The position numbers and the translations under genes were made by a program. From positions 706,385,095 through 706,449,094 of the forward strand of contig NC_057810.1 in assembly GCF_018294505.1 (NCBI RefSeq): DNA of 64,000 nucleotides. The letters run 5' to 3'. This DNA is from Triticum aestivum (Eukaryota; Streptophyta; Magnoliopsida; Poales; Poaceae). Shown here piece by piece: positions 1-11,510 of this stretch; position 1 is the first letter of the stretch, and every line of letters starts with the position of its first letter. Under the pieces are notes generated by a model. The model saw nothing but the letters and a program-made list of their open reading frames with translations, made no database searches and had not been told where the DNA came from.

Positions 1-649
1 GAGGATAAAAAGATGGGGTTTATATCATATTGCATGAGTTTATCCCTCTACATCATGTCATCTTGCTTAATACGTTACTTTGTTCTTATGAACTTAATAC
101 TCTAGATGCAGGCAGGAGTCGGTTGATGTGTGGAGTAATAGTAGTAGATGCAGAATCGTTCGATCTACTTGTTGCGCATGTCATGCCTATATACATGATC
201 ATGCCTAGATAATCTCATAACTATGCACTTTTCTATCAATTGCTCGACAATAATTTGTTCACCCGCAGTAATAATTATACTATCTTGAGAGAAGCCCCTA
301 GTGAAATCTTTGGCCCCCGGGTCTATCTTTTATCATATAAGTTTTCCATCTAATTTTATTTGCATCTTTTATTTTCCAATCTATATCATAAAAATACCAA
401 AAATATTTATCTTATCATATTATCTCAATCAGATCTCACTTTCGCAAGTTACTGTGAAGGGATTGACAACCCCTTTATCGCGTTGGTTGCGAGGTTCTTG
501 TTTGTTTGTGTAGGCGCGTGGGACTTGGAAAGGGTCTCCTACTGGATTGATACCTTGGTTCTAAAAAACTGAGGGAAATACTTACACTACTTTGCTGCAT
601 CACACTTTCCTCTTCAAGGGAAAAACCAACGCATGCTCAAGAGGTAGCA
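1..649 (+). repeat. Element C 5' LTR, right-hand part only
   Basis: This stretch aligns with about 44817-45473 of the 3' LTR, starting at GGATAAAAAGATG and ending in GGTAGCA. The 5' half of the LTR lies before base 1. The two copies differ by scattered substitutions and small indels, as in an old insertion. It has no coding content. Confidence 0.9.
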
Positions 650-660
650 AGAAGGATTTC

Positions 661-678
661 TGGCGCCGTTGCCGGGGA
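661..678 (+). other. Element C primer-binding site, tRNA-Asp type
   Basis: TGGCGCCGTTGCCGGGGA lies 11 bases inside the 5' LTR. It is the classic site matching the 3' end of plant tRNA-Asp, used by Athila-group Gypsy elements to prime minus-strand synthesis. Elements A and D carry the same site with at most small changes. Confidence 0.9.
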
Positions 679-830
679 GGTATTCGCTCAAGTCAAGACA
701 TACCAAGTGTCCATCACAAACTCATCTCCCTCGCATTACATTATTGACCATTTGCCTCTTGCTTTCCTCTCCCCCACTTCACCCTTGCCATTTTATTCGC
801 CCTCTCTTTTCCGTTCGCCTTCCATTTGCC

Positions 831-1286
831 ATGGCCGAGTCAAAAAGAACTAAGGGTTCTCTCCCGAGTTATAGTACTTTGGATAGTCCCTCTGTCCTCT
901 CTAAGCTCCTAAATAATGATGCTATGGAAAGGCCTACTGGGTTTACCAATGAGAATTTAAATAATTTTGATGAAGAGGACTCCGGAATTTTTTGTTATTT
1001 ACTTGATGAGTCTTTAAGAGATTCTTGGGAAAGGCTATTAAGGATTAGAGCTAGCTATGTGCCACAATATCTAATTGAGATTTATCTAAGAAGCTTTTAT
1101 GTTGGGTTACCACCTTCGTTTAAATAGGTTTTAGATTCTATTTTTGAAGAAGGTTTTCTTGAAGGGGACGCTATAGACACTTATGAAAAAATGAAAACTA
1201 TATTTGGGCACCCCATGAATGATAAGGTTGAATCCACCACTCTCTTATGCTTTTATCAAAACGAAATTATTAGAGATGAAAGCTAG
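831..1286 (+). pseudogene. Element C gag-like remnant
   Basis: An ATG at 831 opens a 98-residue frame beginning MAESKRTKG and ending at a TAG at 1125-1127. The same frame then continues for another 52 codons to 1286. The TAG replaces what is probably a CAG glutamine codon. The middle (ESLRDSWERLLRIR, then YLIEIYLRSFYVGLP) has the spacing and character of the Athila capsid segment (the ESLYEAWERFKELL type), which in family members is followed by a helix ending in a KQVLD-like motif. I infer it is a shortened capsid domain kept in a non-autonomous element. No zinc knuckle and no enzyme domain follow. Similarity to gag was judged by eye only. Confidence 0.55.
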
Positions 1287-2445
1287 CCTAGATGCAAATT
1301 TCCGTAACGTGCTTAATCTTTCTTCCTCCATTAATGGCCATGTGATTCCTAAAATAGAAGGAAAATGCTATAGATAAGAAATTTTCTCTTTTCTTTCCGA
1401 ATACCAAAGATGCAATACTTAGATCTATTCTCTCTTTTAATGCCTAGCTAGGGGCGTTAAACGATAGCGCTTGTTGGGAGGCAACCCAATTTTATTTTTG
1501 TTCCATGCTTTTTTCCTGTTTAGTAATAAAAAATTAACCTAGCCTCTGGTTAGATGTGGTTTTATGTTTTAATTAGTGTTTGTGCCAAGTAGAACCTATA
1601 GGATAACTTACGGTGATAGTTAATTTGATTCTGCTGAAAAACAGAAAGTTTGCGCTCATGAGAAAAAATTCAATAAATCACAGAAACATGCTTTTGCATT
1701 GAATCTTTTTGCTGTAGATCAATAGACAAATTTCCTAGGACGTCCTATTTTGGTAGGATTTTTGGAGTTCTAGAAGTATTCGAAAGTTACAGATTGCTAC
1801 AGACTGTTCTCTTTTTGATAGATTCTGTTTTTCGTGTGTTCTTTGCTTATTTTGATGAATCTATGGCTGGTATCGGGGGTATGACCGTAGAGAAGTTGTA
1901 ATACAGTAGGTTTAACACCAATATAAATAAAGAATGAGTTCATTACAGTACCTTATGCGGTGGTTTTTCTTTCTTGCACTAACGGAGCTTATGATATTTC
2001 CTATTGAGTTTTGTGTTGTGAAGTTTTCAAGTTTTGGGTAAAGATTTTGATGGACTATGGAATATGGAGTGGAAAAAGCCTAAGCTTGGGGATGCCCATG
2101 GAACCCCAAGATATTCAAGGACAACCAAAAGCCAAAGCTTGGGGATGCCCCGGAAGGCATCCTCTCTTTCGTCTTCGTCTATCGGTAACTTTACTTGGAG
2201 CTATATTTTTATTTACCACATGATATGTGTTTTGCTTGGAGCGCCTTGTATGATATGAGTCTTTTCTTTTTAGTTTACCACAATCATCCTTGTTGTACAC
2301 ACCTTTTGGGAGAGACCCACATGATTTAGAATTTATTAGAATACTCTATGTGCTTCACTTATATCTTTTGAGCTAGATAGTTTTGCTCTATGTGCTTCAC
2401 TTATATTTTCTAGAGCACGGCGGTGGCTTTATTTTGAAGAAATTG
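1287..2445 (+). other. Element C interior, left non-coding part
   Basis: This is AT-rich non-coding sequence with no frame worth calling. It holds two copies of a purine-tract-like motif, AAGCTTGGGGATGCCC (near 2091 and 2134), followed by a stretch ending in TTTACTTGGAGCTATATTTT. Much of 1440-2260 recurs in inverted orientation inside element D (about 39840-40640), which shows that C and D belong to one family group. Confidence 0.7.
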
Positions 2446-2450
2446 TTGAT

Positions 2451-3974
2451 TAATACGTCCATTTTGCATCATGCTTTTATATCAATATTTATTGTATTAT
2501 GGGCTGTTATTACACATTATATATCAATACTTATGGCTATTCTCTCTTATTTTATAAGGTTTACCATGAAGAGGGGGAATGCCGGCAGCTGGAATTCTGG
2601 CTGGAAAAGGAGCAAACATTGGAAACCTATTCTGCACTGCTCGAAAAGACCTGAAACTCCACAAAACTTATTTTTCGAATTAATAAGAATTATTGAGCGG
2701 AAGAAACACCTCAGGGGGCCCACACCCTGGCCAGGAGGGTGGGGGGCGCGCCCACCCGTACTGGGCGCGCCCCCTATCTCCTAAGCCTCCTGGTGGCCCT
2801 CCTGTGTCCATCTTCTGCTATATGAAGGCTTTTACCCTGAAAAAAAAATCATGGGCAAGCTTATGGGACGAAACTCTGCCGCCACGAGGCGGAACCTTGG
2901 CGGAACCAATCTAGAGCTCCGGCAGAGCTATTCTGCCGGAGACACTTCCCTCCGGGAGGGGGAAATCATCACCATCGTCATCACCAACGATCCTCCCATC
3001 GGGAGAGGGTCAATCTCCATCAACATCTTCACCAGCACCATCTCCTCTCAAATGCTAGTTCATCTCTTGTATCCAATCTCATATCCAAAACCACAAATTG
3101 CTACCTGTGGGTTGCTAGTAGTGTTGATTACTCCTTGTAGTTGATGCTTATTGGTTTACTTGGTGGAAGATCATATGTTCAGATCCTTAATGCATATTAT
3201 TACTCCTCTGATTATGAACACGAATATGCTTTGTGAGTAGTTACGTTTGTTCCTGAGGACATGGGTGAAGTCTTGCTATTAGTAGTCATGTGAATTTGGT
3301 ATTCGTTCGATATTTTGATGAGATGTATGTTGTCTTTCCTCTAGTGGTGTTATGTGAACGTCGACTAGATGACACTTCACCATTATTTGGGCCTAGAGGA
3401 AGGCATTTGGAAGTAATAAGTAGATGATGGGTTGCTAGAGTGACAGAAGCTTAAACCCTAGTTTATGCATTGCTTCGTAAGGGGCTGATTTGGATCCATA
3501 TGTTTAATGCTGTGGTTAGGTTTACCTTAATACTTCTTTTGTAGTTGCGGATGCTTGCAATAGGGGTTAATCATAAGTGGGATGCTTGTCCAAGTAAGGG
3601 CAGTACCCAAGCACCGGTCCACCCACATATCAAATTATCAAAGTACCGAACGTGAATCAAATGAGCGTGATGAAACTAGCTTGACGATAATTCCCATGTG
3701 TCCTCGGGAGCGCTTTTCTCATTATAATAAATTATCCAGGCTTGTCCTTTGCTACAAAAAGGATTGGGCCACCTTGCTTCACTTTATTTACTTTCATTGC
3801 TTGTTACTCATTACAATTTATCTTATCACAAAACTATCTATCACCTACAATTTCAGTGTTTGCAGAGAAAACCTTACTGAAAACTGCTTATCATTTCCTT
3901 CTGCTCCTCGTTGGGTTCGACACTCTTACTTATCGAAAGGACTATGATAGATCCCCTACACTTGTGGGTCATCA
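2451..3974 (+). repeat. Element A 5' LTR (1524 bp)
   Basis: The LTR starts TAATACGTCC where the other copy has TGATACGTCC, so the terminal TG is mutated to TA. It ends in CTTGTGGGTCATCA. It matches 19781-20510 plus 33685-34454 along its whole length with many scattered differences. A GGCGCGCC inverted repeat and a TATA-like box occur around 2745-2826. The same LTR type recurs as a solo copy at 57769-59300 on the other strand. Confidence 0.95.
2745..2826 (+). promoter_or_regulatory. Element A LTR core promoter candidate: GGCGCGCC inverted repeat plus TATA-like box
   Basis: Two GGCGCGCC octamers at 2745-2752 and 2764-2771 sit in opposed G-rich and C-rich arms that could form a stem. CTATATGAA at 2818-2826 lies about 50 bases downstream. 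The 3' LTR repeats this layout at 20075-20082, 20088-20095 and 20126-20134. The spacing fits a core promoter, but transcription was not tested. Confidence 0.5.
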
Positions 3975-3985
3975 AGACTCTTTTG

Positions 3986-4003
3986 TGGCACCGTTGCCGG
4001 GGA
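3986..4003 (+). other. Element A primer-binding site, tRNA-Asp type
   Basis: TGGCACCGTTGCCGGGGA lies 11 bases after the LTR end and differs from the standard tRNA-Asp site of C and D by one base (CGCC to CACC). It primes first-strand cDNA synthesis in this group. Confidence 0.88.
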
Positions 4004-4080
4004 GTGTAGCGCTTTTGGTGAGTGGAACTTGGTAAGGAAACATTGTTATAGTGTGATGACATTTTCTATTACTTGTCACT

Positions 4081-5532
4081 ATGGAAACTAATCCTTTGAG
4101 GGGCTTGTTTGGGGCATCTTCGCCCCGACCAGTAGAGCAATGAGTTGCTCCTCAACCTACTGAACCTACTGAAAATGTTTACTTTGAAATTCCTTCGGGT
4201 ATGATAGAGAAACTACTAGCTAATCCTTTTGCAGGAGATGGAACATTGCATCCCGATTTACACCTTATCTTTGTGGATGAAGTTTGTGGATTATTTAAGC
4301 TTGCAGGTATTCCCGATGATGTTGTCAAAAGGAAGGTCTTCCCTTTATCTTTGAAGAGAGATGCATTGACATGGTATACGCTATGTGATGATACGGGGTC
4401 TTGGAATTATACATGATTGATGTTGGAATTTCACCACAAGTTCTATCCTATGCATCTTGTTCATCGTGATCGTAATTACATATATAATTTCTGGCCTCGT
4501 GAAGGAGAAAGCATCGCTCAAGCTTGGGGGAGGCTTAAGTCAATGTTATATTCATGCCCCAATCATGAGCTCTCTAGAGAAATGATTATTCAAAAAATTT
4601 ATGCTCGGCTTTCTCTCAATGATCGCACCATGCTCGATACTTCCTATGCTGGTTCTTATATCATGAAGACTATTGAATTCAAATGGGACTTATTGGAAAG
4701 AATTAAACGCAACTCTGAAGATTGGGGTTCCGACGATGGTAAGGAGTCAGGTATGACACCTAAGTTTGATTGTGTTAAATCTTTTATGGATACCGATGCT
4801 TTTCGTGGATTTAGCGCTAAATATGGACTTGACTCTGAGATAGTAGCTTCTTTCTGTGAATCTTTTGCTACTCACGTTGATCTCCCTAAGGAGAAGTGGT
4901 TCAAATATAATCCTCCCATTGAAGTAAAATTAGTTGCACCTGTTACAGTTGAAGAAAAGGCTATTACTTATAATGATCCTATGGTTCCTACTACTTATGT
5001 TGAGAAACCACCTTTTCCTGTTAGAATGAAGGATCATGCTAAAGCTTCAACTGTTGTTCGTAAGAGTAATACTAGGACTTATACACCTCCTGAGCAAATC
5101 AAAGTTGAACCTAGTATTGCTATGGTTAAAGATCTCTTGGATGATAATTTAGATGGGCATGTTATTTACTTCTGTGGTGAAACTGCTAATATTGTTAAAT
5201 CAGATACTAAGATACATAGACCTGTGGTAGGCATGCCTGTTATTTCTGTTAAAATAGGAGATCATTGTTATCATGGCCTATGTGATATGGGTGCTAGTGC
5301 TAGTGCAATACCTATTTCCTTATACCAAGAGATTATGCATGATATTGCACCTGTTGAGTTAGAAGATATTGATGTTACAATTAAGCTTGCCAATAGAGAT
5401 ACTATTAGGCCTTTTGGGATTGTTAGAGATGTTGAAGTCTTGTGTGGGAAGGTCAAATACCCTGCTGATTTTCTTGTTCTCAGTTCCCCCAAGATGACTT
5501 TTGTCGCATTATATTTGGTAGACCATTCTTGA
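4081..5532 (+). pseudogene. Element A gag and protease region
   Basis: One frame opens at ATG 4081 (METNPLRGLFG) and runs to 5532, broken by in-frame TGA codons at 4141-4143 and 4414-4416. The first part has the Athila capsid pattern: NPFAGDGTLHPDLHL, then LKRDALTWY, FWPREGESIAQAWGRLKSM and a QKIYARLSLNDRTMLD segment. No CCHC zinc knuckle is visible. Near 5215-5330 a retroviral-type aspartic protease core appears as GMPVISVKIG followed by CDMGASASAIP; the usual catalytic triad is DTG or DSG, so DMG suggests an inactive enzyme. A frameshift near the C-run around 5487 moves the reading to the next frame, where IIFGRPFLNT continues the protease C-terminus. Capsid would package the element RNA and protease would cut the polyprotein. 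Confidence 0.85.
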
Positions 5533-7688
5533 ACACTGTTAATGCTAAGATTGATTGCGAAAAGGATGTTGTTACGATTGGCTTGGAGGATATGACTCAT
5601 GAATTTAATTTTGCTAAATTTCGTAGACAACCCCGTGATAAAGAGTTACCTAGTAAATATGAAATAATTGGTCTTGCTTCTATTGCCGTGCCTCCTACTG
5701 ATCCGTTAGAACAATATTTGCTTGACCATGAAAATGATATGTTTACGAAAGAAAGAAGGAAAATAGATGAAGTGTTCCTTAAACAGGAACCTATTCTGAA
5801 ACATAACCTTCCCATTGAAATTCTAGGGGATCCTCCTCCACCCAAGGATGATCCCGTGTTTGAGCTTAAACCATTACCTAATAATCTTAAATATGCTTAT
5901 CTTGATAAAAAGAAGATATATCCTGTTATTATTAGTGGTAACCTTTCAGAGCAGGAAGAGGAAAGATTATTGAAAACTCTGAAGAAGCACCGTGCGGCTA
6001 TTAGATATACTCTGGATGATCTCAAGGGCATTAGCCCCATGTTATGTCAACACAAAATTAGTTTGGAGGACGATGCCAAACCAGTTAGAGATCCTCAACA
6101 ACGATTGTATCCCAAGATGAAAGAAGTGGTTAGAAAGGAGATACTAAAGCTCCTTGAGGCAGGTATAATTTATCCCATTGCTGATAGTGATTGGGTAAGT
6201 CCTGTCCATTGTGTTCCTAAAATGGGAGGTATTACTGTTGTTCCTAATGATAAAGATGAATTGATCCTGCAAAGAATTATTACAGGTTATAGGATAGTAA
6301 TTGATTTTCGTAAATTAAATAAAGCTACTAAGAAAGATCATTACCCTTTACATTTTATTGATCAAATGCTAGAAAGACTATCCAAACACACACATTTCTG
6401 CTTTCTAGATGGTTATTCTAGTTTCTCTCAAATACCTGTGTCAGCGAAGGATCAATCAAAAACTACTTTTACTTGCCCTTTCAGTACTTTTGCATATAGA
6501 CGTATGCCTTTTGGTTTATTAATGCACCTGCTAACTTTCAAATATGTATGATGGCTATATTCTCTGACTTTTGTGAAAAGATTTGTGAGGTATTCATGGA
6601 TGATTTCTCCGTTTATGGATCCTCCTTTGATGATTGCTTGAGCAACCTTGATCGAGTTTTGCAGAGATGTGAAGACACTAGTCTCGTCTTGAATTGGGAA
6701 AAGTGCCACTTTATGGTTAATGAAGGCATTGTCTTAGGGCACAAGATCTCCGAGAGAGGTATTGAAGTTGATAAAGCTAAAGTTGATGCTATTGAAAAGA
6801 TGCCATGTCCCAAGGACATAAAAGGTATAAGAAGTTTCCTTGGTCATGCCGGTTTTTATAGGAGGTTCATTAAGGACTTCTCTAAAATCTCTAGGCCTCT
6901 GACTAATTTATTGCAAAAAGATATTCCTTTTGTCTTTGATGATGATTGTGTAGAAGCATTTGAAATACTTAAGAAAGCTTTGATCACTGCACCTATCATT
7001 CAGCCACCTGATTGGAATTTACCTTTTGAAATTATGTGTGATGCTAGTGATTATGCTGTAGGTGTTGTTCTAGGGCAAAGAGTTGATAAGAAATTGAATG
7101 TTATCCAGCATGCCAGTAAGACTCTTGATACTACCCAGAGAAATTATGCTACTATTAAAAAAAATTCTTAGCAGTTGTGTTTGCATGTGATAAGTTTAGA
7201 CCTTATATTGTTGATTCCAAAGTTACTATTCACACTGATCATGCTGCTATTAAATATCTTATGGAAAAGAAAGATGCTAAGCCTAGACTCTTTAGATGGG
7301 TTCTCTTGCTCCAAGAATTTGATTTGCATATTATTGATAGAAAGGGAGTTGAGAACCCGTTGCAGACAACTTGTCTAGGTTAGAGAATGTTCTTGATGAC
7401 CCACTGCCTATTAATGATAGCTTTCCTGATGAACAATTAGTGGTCATTAATGCTTCTCGTACTACTCCTTGGTATGCTGATTATGCTAATTACATTGTTG
7501 CTAAATTTATACCACCTAGTTTCACATACCAACAAAAGAAAAAGTTCTTTTATGATTTAAGACATTACTTCTGGGATGACCCACACCTTTATAAAGAAGG
7601 AGTAGACGGTGTTATTAGACGTTGTGTACCTGAGCATGAAGAGGAACAGATCCTACGCAAGTGTCACTCCGAATCATATGGAGGACAC
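5529..7688 (+). pseudogene. Element A reverse transcriptase, RNase H and start of integrase
   Basis: The frame reads RPFLNTVNAKID, then the Athila RT entry region (SDWVSPVHCVPKMGG, YRIVIDFRKLNKATKKDHY, FLDGYSSFSQIPV). A frameshift near 6530 splits the FGL/NAPATFQ motif. The next frame holds the catalytic box FMDDFSVYG (6594-6620), then LGHKISERGIEVD and SFLGHAGFYRRFI. RNase H follows: IMCDASDYAVGVVLG, a frameshift near 7165 in an A-run, [11 protein letters not shown], and a further frameshift near 7365 in [12 protein letters not shown]. The integrase zinc domain begins in the next frame and is cut at 7688 by element B. At least three frameshifts make it non-functional. The enzymes would convert element RNA to double-stranded cDNA. 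Confidence 0.92.
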
Positions 7689-9397
7689 TGTTGGAAATAT
7701 GCCCTAGAGGCAACAATAAAAGGATTATTATTGTATTTCCTTGTTCATGATAATTGTCTTTTATTCATGCTATAATTGTATTATCCGGAAATCGTAATAC
7801 ACGTGTGAATACATAGACCACAACATGTCCCTAGTAAGCCTCTAGTTGACTAGCTCGTTGATCAATAGATAGTCATGGTTTCCTGACTATGGACATTGGA
7901 TGTCATTGATAACGAGATCACATCATTAGGAGAATGATGTGATGGACACGACCCAATCCTAAGCATAGCACAAGATAGTGTAGTTCGGTTGCTAGAGCTT
8001 TTCCAATGTCAAGTATCTTTTCCTTAGACCATGAGATCGTGTAACTCCCGGATACCGTAGGAGTGCTTTAGGTGTACCAAACATCGCAACGTAACTGCGT
8101 GACTATAAAGGTATATACGGGTATCTCCGAAAGTGTCTGTTGGGTTGACACGGATCGAGACTGGGATTTGTCAATCCGTATGACGGAGAGGTATCTCTGG
8201 GCCCACTCGGTAATGCATCAACATAATGAGCTCAAAGTGACCAAGTGTTTGGTCACGGGATCATGCATTACGGTACGAGTAAAGTCACTTGCTGGTAACG
8301 AGATTGAACGAGGTATTGGGATACCGACGATCGAATCTCGGGCAAGTAACGTACCGAGTGACAAAGGGAATTGTATACGGGGTTGCTTGAATCCTCGACA
8401 TCGTGGTTCGTCCGATGAGATCATCGAGGAGCATGTGGGAGCCAACATGGGTATCCAGATCCCACTGTTGGTTATTGACGGGAGAGTCGTCTCGGTCATG
8501 TCTACGTGTCTCCCGAACCCGTAGGGTCTACACACTTAAGGTTCGGTGACGCTAGGGTTGTAGAGATATGAGTATGCAGCAAAACGAAAGTTGTTCGGAG
8601 TCCCGGATGAGATCCTGGACGTCATGAGGAGTTCCAGAATGGTCCGGAGGCAAAGAATTATATAAGGGAAGTCGAGTTTTGGCCATCGGGAAAGTTTCGG
8701 GGGTCACCGGTATTGTACCGGGACCACCGGAAGGGTCCCGGGGGTCCATCGGGTGGGGCCACCTATCCCGGAGGGCCCCATGGGCTGAAGTGGGAGGGGA
8801 ACCAGCCCCTGGTGGGCTGGTGCGCCCCCCTTGGCCCCCCTGCGCCTAGGGATGGGAACCGTAGGGGAGGGGGTGCCTCCACTTGCCTTGGGGGGCAAGG
8901 CACCCCCCTTGGCCGCCGCCCCCCTACGAGATCCCATCTCCTAGGGCCGGCGCCCCCCTGGGGACCCTATATATAGAGGGGGGAGGGAGGGCAGCCGCAC
9001 CCTTGCACTTGGCCCCTCCCTTCCCCCTTGCTACACCTGTCCTCCTCCGTAGAGCTCGGCGAAGCCCTGCTGAGATTCCTGCTGCATCCACCACCACGCC
9101 GTCGTGCTGCTGGATCTCCATCAACCTCTCCTTCCCCCTTGCTGGATCAAGAAGGAGGAGATGTCTTCCTCAACCGTACGTGTGTTGTACGCGGAGGTGT
9201 CGTCCGTTCAGCTCTCGGTCATCGGTGATTTGGATCACGACGAGCACGACTCCCTCAACCCCGTTCTCTTGAACGCTTCCGCTCGCGATCTACAAAGGTA
9301 TGTAGATGCACTCCTATCACTCGTTGCTAGATGAACTCATAGATAGATTTTGGTGAAACCGTAGGAAATTTTTTATTTTCTGCAACGTTCTCCAACA
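7689..9397 (+). repeat. Element B 5' LTR (1709 bp)
   Basis: It begins TGTTGGAAATATGCC and ends TTCTCCAACA. The U3 part contains Angela-typical segments (CTCCCGGATACCGTAGGAG and a GC-rich stretch at 8700-8960). A clear TATA box lies at 8967-8977. The frames inside it are incidental; I do not call them genes. Confidence 0.96.
8967..8977 (+). promoter_or_regulatory. Element B LTR TATA box
   Basis: CTATATATAGA follows GGGGACC and precedes a G-rich stretch. BARE/Angela elements carry their core promoter at this LTR position. The right LTR keeps the same box at 15927-15937. Confidence 0.8.
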
Positions 9398-9398
9398 G

Positions 9399-9411
9399 TG
9401 GTATCATGAGC
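9399..9411 (+). other. Element B primer-binding site, initiator tRNA-Met type
   Basis: TGGTATCATGAGC begins one base after the LTR end. The TGGTATCA core matches the 3' end of initiator tRNA-Met, the usual primer of plant Copia elements. Confidence 0.9.
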
Positions 9412-10674
9412 TAGGTCTATGCGTAGTTCTCTATGCACGAGTAGAACACAATTTGTTGTGGGCGTAGATGTTGTCAACTTTCTTGCCGCTACTAGTCTTA
9501 TTTTGCTTCAGCGGTATTGTGGGATGAAGCGGCCCGGACCGACCTTACACGTACACTTAAGTGAGACAGGTTCCACCGACTGACATGCACTACTTGCATA
9601 AGGTGGCTAGCGGGTGTCTGTCTCTCCCACTTTAGTTGGAGCAGATTCGATGAAAAGGGTCCTCATGAAGGGTAAATAGAAGTTGACAAATCACGTTGTG
9701 GCTTTTTCGTAGGTAAGAAAACGTTCTTGCTAGAACCCTATTGCAGCCACGTAAAAGATGCAACAACAATTAGAGGACGTCTAACTTGTTTTTGCAGCAA
9801 TTGCCTTGTGATGTGATATGGCCAAAAGTTGTGATGAATGATGAATGATATATTGTGATGTATGAGATCATGTTCTTGTAATAGGAATCACGACTTGCAT
9901 GTCGATGAGTATGACAACCGGCAGGAGCCATAGGAGTTGTCTTAATTATTGTATGACCTGCGTGTCAATGATTTAACGCCATGTAATTACTTTACTTTAT
10001 TGCTAAACCGTTAGCTATAGTAGTAGAAGTAATAGTTGGCGAGCAACTTCATGGAGACACGATGATGGAGATCATGGTGTCATGCCGGTGACAAGATGAT
10101 CATGGAGCCCCAAGATGGAGATCAAAGGAGCTATATGATATTGGCCATATCATGTCACTATTATTTGATTGCATGTGATGTTTATCATGTTTTTGCATCT
10201 TGTTTACTTAGAACGACGGTAGTAAATAAGATGATCCCTCATAATAATTTCAAGAAAGTGTTCCCCCTAACTGTGCGCCGTTGCGACAGTTCGTTATTTC
10301 GAAGCACCACGTGATGACCGGGTGTGATAGATTCTAACGATCACATACAACGGGTGTAAGACAGATTTACACATGCAAAACACTTAGGTTAACTTGACGA
10401 GCCTAGCATGTACATACATGGCCTCGGAACACAAGAGATCGAAAGGTCGAACATGAGTCGTATGAAAGATACGATCAACATGGAGATGTTCACCGATGAT
10501 GACTAGTACGTCTCACGTGATGATCGGACACGACCTAGTCGACTCGGATCATGTAACACTTAGATGACTAGAGGGATGTCTAATCTGAGTGGGAGTTCAT
10601 TAATTAATTTGACTAGATGAACTTAATTATCATGAACTTAGTCTAAAGTCTTTGCAAAATGTCTTGTAGATCAA
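9412..10674 (+). other. Element B untranslated leader
   Basis: About 1.26 kb lies between the primer site and gag with no supported coding frame. BARE/Angela elements have a long leader here that contains packaging and dimerisation signals. I cannot identify those signals by eye. Confidence 0.7.
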
Positions 10675-11510
10675 ATGGCCAACGCTCATGTCAACATGAA
10701 CTTCAACGCGTTCCTAGAGAAAACCAAGCTGAAAGATGATGGCAGCAACTATACGGACTGGGTCCGGAACCTTAGGATCATCCTCATAGCTGCCAAGAAA
10801 GTATATGTCCTAGAAGGACCGCTAGGTGAAGCACCCACCCCAGAGAACCAAGACATTATGAATGCTTGGCAGTCACGTGCTGATGATTACTCCCTCGTTC
10901 AGTGTGGCATGCTTTACAGCTTAGAACCAGGGCTCCAAAAGCGTTTTGAGCGACACGGAGCATATGAGATGTTCGAGGAGCTGAAAATGGTTTTCCAAGC
11001 TCACGCCCGGGTCGAGAGAAATGAAGTCTCTGACAAGTTCTATAGTTGTAAGATGGAGGAAAATAGTTCTGTCAGTGAGCACATACTCAAAATGTCTGGG
11101 TTGCACAACCGCCTGTCCCAGCTGGACATTAACCTCCCGGACGAGGCGGTCATTGACAGAATCCTTCAGTCGTTCCCACCGAGCTACAAGAGCTTTGTGA
11201 TGAACTACAATATGCAGGGGATGGTGAAAACTATTCCTGAAGTATTTTCAATGCTGAAATTTGCAGAGGTAGAAATCAAGAAGGAACATCAAGTGTTGAC
11301 GGTCAATAAAACCACTAAGTTCAAGAAGGGCAAGGGTAAGAAAAACATCAAGAAGGACGACAAGGATGTTTCCGCGCCCGGTAAGCCTATTGCCAGGAAG
11401 AGTCAAAGAATGGACCCAAGCCTGAGACTGAGTGCTTTTATTGCAAAGGGAAGGGTCACTGGAAGCGGAACTGCCCCAATTACTTAGCGGACAAGAAGGC
11501 CGGCAACACT
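10675..11510 (+). pseudogene. Element B gag (capsid and nucleocapsid)
   Basis: ATG 10675 opens a 270-codon frame beginning MANAHVNMNFNAFL. It contains LKDDGSNYTDWVRNLRIIL, a capsid signature of Copia gag, then GLHNRLSQLDINLPDE and a lysine-rich stretch. A frameshift near 11400 moves the zinc knuckle CFYCKGKGHWKRNC (C-x2-C-x4-H-x4-C, about 11435-11476) into the neighbouring frame, while the original frame stops at 11485-11487. The knuckle would bind the element RNA. The start fits the family N-terminus and directly follows the leader. Confidence 0.9.

Noticed and set aside
650..2445. Host gene or intact gag in the left interior of C
   Set aside because: The only frame is the short gag-like remnant with a stop. 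The sequence around it recurs in element D and so is repeat-derived.
8072..8524. 150-codon frame in element B's LTR (similar at 15162-15542)
   Set aside because: It is inside the U3 region of Angela LTRs; the two LTR copies differ in frame and end, and no domain is seen.
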